A stretch of DNA of 64,000 nucleotides from Deltaproteobacteria bacterium (GTDB lineage: Bacteria > Desulfobacterota > Binatia > Binatales > Binataceae). Under the pieces are notes generated by a model, which worked only from the letters and a program-made list of their open reading frames with translations, did not search any database and was not told where the DNA came from. The translations under genes and the position numbers were made by a program. This document shows, one piece after another, positions 60,411-64,000 of this stretch (its first letter is position 1; the number at the start of each line of letters is the position of its first letter). The stretch covers positions 1-64,000 of the forward strand of contig DAHVFB010000002.1 of assembly GCA_027317185.1 (NCBI GenBank), written 5' to 3'.

Positions 60411-61091
60411 TCACGCCGAGAGCATTGAATCGAAGCCTTTCCAGAAGCCATGACACAGTGTGCGCGCCTCGACCAGGAACTCCTCCTCGTGGCCGGTGCC
60501 GGTCACCAGCCGATCGATCAGCCAATGTCCGGTCTCGCTGTGATCCTTGTCGGCTTCGTAATGGACGTCGAGAAACCGCAGATCGGATGGCTTCATGCCG
60601 TAATGCTCCTGCAGTCCGATTTGGAGCTTTTTGTAGGCGTGCACCTCCATCTCTTCGGACAGCCCAAAGCCGCCCAGGTAGCGCGGCTTCAAATAAGCAA
60701 TCCGATAGAACAGGGCGTTGGAGGCGAGCGATTCTTCCGAACCGATCGAGTCGAGAAGCTGCGGGCGGGGCATCCCCAGCGCCTGTTCCCACATCTCGCA
60801 CAGCAATTCAGTATGGCCGGCGCTGTGGCTTAGCAATCCCAGCGCTTCTTCGGCAAAGTTTTGCGCGATATGTTGTGCGGCATCCAGATCGAGTTCACGC
60901 AGCCGCAGGTAGGCCAGCGCCGCGAGCGGTCCCGAGTCCTTCACCGTCATCGCATAATGTTCGATCGGATAACGCTTGAGTTGCTCCCTGGTCGCTTCGC
61001 CCCGGCTGACGAGCTCCACGTAAGGGTGCTTGGTCAGGTCGTACTCCCTGACGATCTTTTCGATTTCAGCATAAAATTGTTTCTTATCCAT
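60411..61091 (-). CDS. CADD/PqqC-like heme-oxygenase-fold di-iron protein
   Basis: A 226-residue all-helical protein. E82 and H89 (AEEALGLLSH, spacing 7), a Glu in LSEEMEV (146-149), then H177, D181 and H184 (VHYEADKDHSETGH, spacings 4 and 3) reproduce the ligand spacing of CADD-type heme-oxygenase-like di-iron oxidases. H189 and H93 are extra His. The family includes enzymes making p-aminobenzoate, oxidising N-hydroxyamines or decarboxylating fatty acids. The TenA/PqqC members that lack iron are an alternative. The frame opens at 61181; ATG 61091 has GGGAGGTGAGCCC upstream. Confidence 0.82.
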   Translation of the reverse strand: MDKKQFYAEIEKIVREYDLTKHPYVELVSRGEATREQLKRYPIEHYAMTVKDSGPLAALAYLRLRELDLDAAQHIAQNFAEEALGLLSHSAGHTELLCEMWEQALGMPRPQLLDSIGSEESLASNALFYRIAYLKPRYLGGFGLSEEMEVHAYKKLQIGLQEHYGMKPSDLRFLDVHYEADKDHSETGHWLIDRLVTGTGHEEEFLVEARTLCHGFWKGFDSMLSA

Positions 61092-61378
61092 GGGCTCACC
61101 TCCCGCTGAACACACTGTTTGTCCAAGAGGATCCGGCGACGTACGACTCCGGCGCCGACTCCATCGGGGATAGATAATCAAACCGGCATTGTGCGTCTGT
61201 CAAACAAAAAGCTCTACGCCGCAATCGCGCCCCAGCCCAATAAGCGCCCCGAGTCTTGTCGATCGGTGAACGGAGACTACAATCAAAGCCCCTGATAACC
61301 GCAAAAAACCTCGAACGGATTTCGCGCGGACGGCCGCTGTATACCGATGCAGGGAGCATACTGCCGGAAGGATTTTGA
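61092..61378. other. Divergent region before hyuA
   Basis: 287 bases with no supported gene. The right end carries GGAAGGATTTTGA directly before the hyuA ATG (ribosome site). No -35/-10 pair was clear. Confidence 0.25.
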
Positions 61379-63517
61379 ATGATGGATTATCTGGTCGGAA
61401 TCGATATCGGTGGCACCTGCACCGATTGCGTCGTGATTGCAGGCGATGGGCGGGTGACGGTCGGCAAAGCCTTTTCCAGCCCACCGGATTTCTCGAGGGG
61501 CATTCTCGATGCGCTTTCGGTTGCCGCGCAATCGATCGGAATTACCTCGCGCGACATTCTCGCCAATACTCGCCTGTTCCTGCATGGCACCACGGTTGCC
61601 GAGAATGCGATGGTCGATGGCAACCTGGCGCGCGCCGCTCTGATCACCACCCGCGGCTTTGAGCATACGCTCTTCACTACGCGGGGCGGCTACGGCCGCT
61701 GGTCAGGACTGACGGAAGACGAAAAGCGCGATCCGGTCAACACCGACAAGCCTCCGCCAATTATTCCAATTGCGAATATCCGTGCGGTGCGCGAGCGCAC
61801 CGACCATAACGGCCGCCTGCTGGCAAAGGTCGGCGAAGAAAACATTCGCGCGGCGGTTCGCAGTCTGGCGGGCGAGCAAATTGAGGCTTTGGGAATCAGT
61901 CTGCTGTGGTCATTCGTCAATCCGACCAACGAGCAGATCGTCGCCAGTATCGTGCGCGAAATGCGTCCCGATTTGTTCGTTACGCTTTCCTCGGACATCG
62001 CGCCGATTCTGGGCGAATACGAACGCACGTCAACCGTCGCTTTGAATGTTTCGCTGGGCCCGGTGATCGCACGCTATTTGAGCAATTTACTCGATGGACT
62101 CCGCCAGCTTGGTTTTGGAGGTAATCTGCTGGTGATGCAGGCGCACGGCGGATTGCTGCCGTTGGAGCAGGCGGCCGCACGACCAATTGGGATGGTGGAA
62201 TCGGGGCCGGTAGGGGGACTGGTCGGATGCAAGCGGCTGGGCGACTTGATCGGCATCCGCAACGTGATTTCCGCCGACATGGGCGGCACCACGTTCAAAG
62301 TCGGCACCGTGCGCGACGGACTGATCGAGTATCAGCGTGAGTCGATGGTCCTGCGGTATCATTATTCGCTGCCTAAAATGGACGTGGTCAGCCTCGGCCT
62401 GGCTGGTGGCAGTGTGATTTCGATCGAACCGCGCACCCGTTCGCCGCGGGTCGGGCCGCGCAGCGCGGGTTCGTATCCGGGCCCGATCTGTTACGATCAT
62501 GGCGGTACCGAGCCCACCCTGACCGATGTCGATGCGATCCTCGGCTATCTGAACCCAAGCTATTTTCTTGGCGGGCGCGCCCGGCTGAATATCGAAAATG
62601 CCCGGCATGAATTCGAGGCCCAAATCGCGAAACCATTGGGTATGCCGTTGATCGAGGCGGCCGCCGCGATGCACAAACTCGCCAATTCGATGATTTACGA
62701 CCTGCTGCATAAAACCACCGTGCAGCGCGGCCTGGATCCCCGTGAATTCGCTCTGTTCTCGACCGGCGGCACAGCCGGGATGCATCTGCCGGCGGTAGGT
62801 CAGGAATTGGGCGTCAAGAGTATCGTGGTGCCGCACTCGGCCTCGGTTCACGGAGCCTTTGGGCTGGCTACCTCGGACATCGTCCATGAGGAACTGATCA
62901 CCCGTCCGCAACGCCATCCGGCTGACTATCGAATGGTCGATGGAATTTTTAACGAAATGCTGGAGCGAATACGCATCCAGCTCGAAGCCGAAGACTTCTC
63001 CAACGAGCGCGTCGAGTTCCATCGATCGATCGACGTGCGCTATCGCCGTCAGGTCCACATCCTGACCGTCCCGCTGGATGAAGGTTCACCTGCCATGCGG
63101 CGCAACCATCCCGCGTCAGTCACGGGCGAGATGCTTGACGCCACCGTTGCGCGGTTCGAGGCGCTCTACAAACAGAAATATGGCGCCGACTCGACTTTTC
63201 GAGAGGCTGGGGTCGAGTTGGTTACCTTCCGGGTGCGCGGCGTCGGCCTGGTGCACAAGCCCGAGCTGCAAATGGCGCCGCTTGGCGACCGTGACGCAAG
63301 CCCTGCTATTGTCGAGCGGCGCCCGGCCTACGTTCCCGATCTGGGACGGGTGGTCGAAACCACCGGTTACGATTTCGAACATTTGCGCCCCGGCAACGTG
63401 ATTCCGGGACCCTCGATTATTTGGACCCCGATTACGACCGTAGTGGTTGGCAGCCGTCAGACCACTGTCTGCGACGGCCTCAGGAATCTTATCATCACGG
63501 CTGCCGCCGCCGCGTGA
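61379..63517 (+). CDS. hyuA: Hydantoinase/oxoprolinase subunit A (HyuA family)
   Basis: A 712-residue ATP-dependent amidohydrolase or carboxylase subunit. The actin-like ATP fold begins VGIDIGGTCTDCVVI; FLHGTTVAENA is the second phosphate motif; DMGGTTFKVGTV lies in the third. HyuA works with HyuB on N-methylhydantoin, 5-oxoproline, or acetone/acetophenone in carboxylase relatives. GDGRVTVGKAFSSPPDF and ERTSTVALNVSLGPV fit the family. ATG 61379 opens the frame; the next ATG (61382) is also possible. hyuB follows after 20 bases. Confidence 0.92.
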   Translation: MMDYLVGIDIGGTCTDCVVIAGDGRVTVGKAFSSPPDFSRGILDALSVAAQSIGITSRDILANTRLFLHGTTVAENAMVDGNLARAALITTRGFEHTLFTTRGGYGRWSGLTEDEKRDPVNTDKPPPIIPIANIRAVRERTDHNGRLLAKVGEENIRAAVRSLAGEQIEALGISLLWSFVNPTNEQIVASIVREMRPDLFVTLSSDIAPILGEYERTSTVALNVSLGPVIARYLSNLLDGLRQLGFGGNLLVMQAHGGLLPLEQAAARPIGMVESGPVGGLVGCKRLGDLIGIRNVISADMGGTTFKVGTVRDGLIEYQRESMVLRYHYSLPKMDVVSLGLAGGSVISIEPRTRSPRVGPRSAGSYPGPICYDHGGTEPTLTDVDAILGYLNPSYFLGGRARLNIENARHEFEAQIAKPLGMPLIEAAAAMHKLANSMIYDLLHKTTVQRGLDPREFALFSTGGTAGMHLPAVGQELGVKSIVVPHSASVHGAFGLATSDIVHEELITRPQRHPADYRMVDGIFNEMLERIRIQLEAEDFSNERVEFHRSIDVRYRRQVHILTVPLDEGSPAMRRNHPASVTGEMLDATVARFEALYKQKYGADSTFREAGVELVTFRVRGVGLVHKPELQMAPLGDRDASPAIVERRPAYVPDLGRVVETTGYDFEHLRPGNVIPGPSIIWTPITTVVVGSRQTTVCDGLRNLIITAAAAA

Positions 63518-63537
63518 ACCGTCGCAGGAGATAGGAA

Positions 63538-64000
63538 ATGAACAATGCAGTGGACGCGGTCACTTTCGAGATCATTCGTCACCGCCTGAACCAGGTGATC
63601 GAGGAAGCGATCGTCGCGTTGGAAAATGTATCAGGCTCGCCGATCACCAACGAAGGCCACGACATGATGGTTTCGCTGTATCGGGCGGACGGCGGCCTGA
63701 TGGTTGGCGGAATGGGTTTTCTGCATCATCTGACCAGCGCGGCGCAGGCGGTCAAGCATATTCTCGCCACTTATTCGGAAGATCCCGGAATCGATCAAGA
63801 CGATGTCTTCATGCTCAACGATTCCTATACCGCCGCCCTTCATCCGCCCGATGTGTACCTTATCTCGCCGGTGCATTATCAGGGGAGGCTAACCGGATTC
63901 GTCGGCAACTTCGTGCATATGACGGACATCGGAGCGATCGATCCGGGTGGCTTTTCACCCAACGCCCGCGAAGCTTTTCAAGAAGGCTTCGTCACGCAGG
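63538..64000 (+). CDS. hyuB: Hydantoinase/oxoprolinase subunit B (HyuB), 5' part
   Basis: Begins at ATG 63538, with AGGAGATAGGAA directly upstream, and stays open to the window edge (about 154 residues visible). The start VDAVTFEIIRHRLNQVIEEA, then SPITNEGHDM, DQDDVFMLNDSYTAALHPPD and FVGNFVHMTDIGA match HyuB/OplB proteins. It continues outside the window. It forms the second subunit with HyuA and is probably cotranscribed. Confidence 0.93.
   Translation, partial: MNNAVDAVTFEIIRHRLNQVIEEAIVALENVSGSPITNEGHDMMVSLYRADGGLMVGGMGFLHHLTSAAQAVKHILATYSEDPGIDQDDVFMLNDSYTAALHPPDVYLISPVHYQGRLTGFVGNFVHMTDIGAIDPGGFSPNAREAFQEGFVTQ

Noticed and set aside
1..64000. CRISPR arrays, rRNA, transposase or phage genes
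   Set aside because: None was seen. The only short repeats found are isolated inverted repeats.

Overview
The window reads as chromosomal DNA of a high-GC, aerobic, metabolically versatile bacterium. About 55 genes are packed on both strands, with many ATGA-type stop/start overlaps. No rRNA, tRNA, CRISPR array or transposase gene was seen. The gene mix (soluble di-iron monooxygenase, several flavin, Rieske and cupin oxygenases, a UbiD decarboxylase, amidohydrolases, HpcH-type aldolase) suits a soil hydrocarbon or aromatic degrader. It resembles what is described for Candidatus Binatota and some deltaproteobacterial lineages. That placement is a guess from gene content, not a phylogenetic result.

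Layout. 1-5.2 kb: a cut-off exported-looking protein, then a minus-strand soluble di-iron monooxygenase operon (alpha, beta, coupling protein, reductase) facing a divergent MarR regulator. A perfect palindrome sits in the shared promoter region. 5.3-12.8 kb: an FHA membrane protein, a lipoprotein, a sugar-phosphate operon (zwf, glk, class I aldolase) ending in an enoyl-CoA hydratase, small proteins and a cold-shock gene. 12.9-16.5 kb: the divergent NHEJ pair ligD/ku. 16.7-22.3 kb: D-2-hydroxyacid dehydrogenase, amidohydrolase, acyl-CoA dehydrogenase, and a Rieske oxygenase with a small partner. 22.5-24.2 kb: an exported beta-rich protein. 24.3-31.4 kb: a minus-strand, probably cryptic natural-product or envelope cluster (carbamoyltransferase, glycosyltransferase, flavin monooxygenase, adenylation enzyme, carrier protein, acyltransferase). 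32-38.6 kb: M23 peptidase, MFS transporter, an unusual PerM/AI-2E permease fused to a cobalamin-binding-like domain, and a sigma-54 activator. 38.9-64 kb: a long catabolic region.

The catabolic region holds a UbiD decarboxylase, flavin oxygenase, queC, a NicX-like ring dioxygenase with an alpha/beta hydrolase, and a four-gene meta-cleavage set (hydrolase, hydratase, aldolase, extradiol dioxygenase). It continues with a HicBA toxin-antitoxin pair, a bicupin/decarboxylase-like/SDR operon, a second amidohydrolase, an APC permease, a repeat protein interrupted by one in-frame TGA, a CE4 deacetylase-like enzyme, an isochorismatase-type amidase, a thiamine-diphosphate enzyme, a CADD-like di-iron protein, and hydantoinase hyuA plus the start of hyuB. 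Together they suggest oxidative opening of aromatic or N-heterocyclic rings followed by hydrolysis of C-C and amide bonds, yielding pyruvate, aldehydes and amines.

Strongest leads: (1) the in-frame TGA at 55195-55197 inside a beta-propeller-like gene, followed by a SECIS-like hairpin; (2) the permease with an exactly spaced E-x-H-x-x-G / S-x-V / GG cobalamin-type motif; (3) the palindromic operator of the monooxygenase operon; (4) the carbamoyltransferase-to-acyltransferase cluster.
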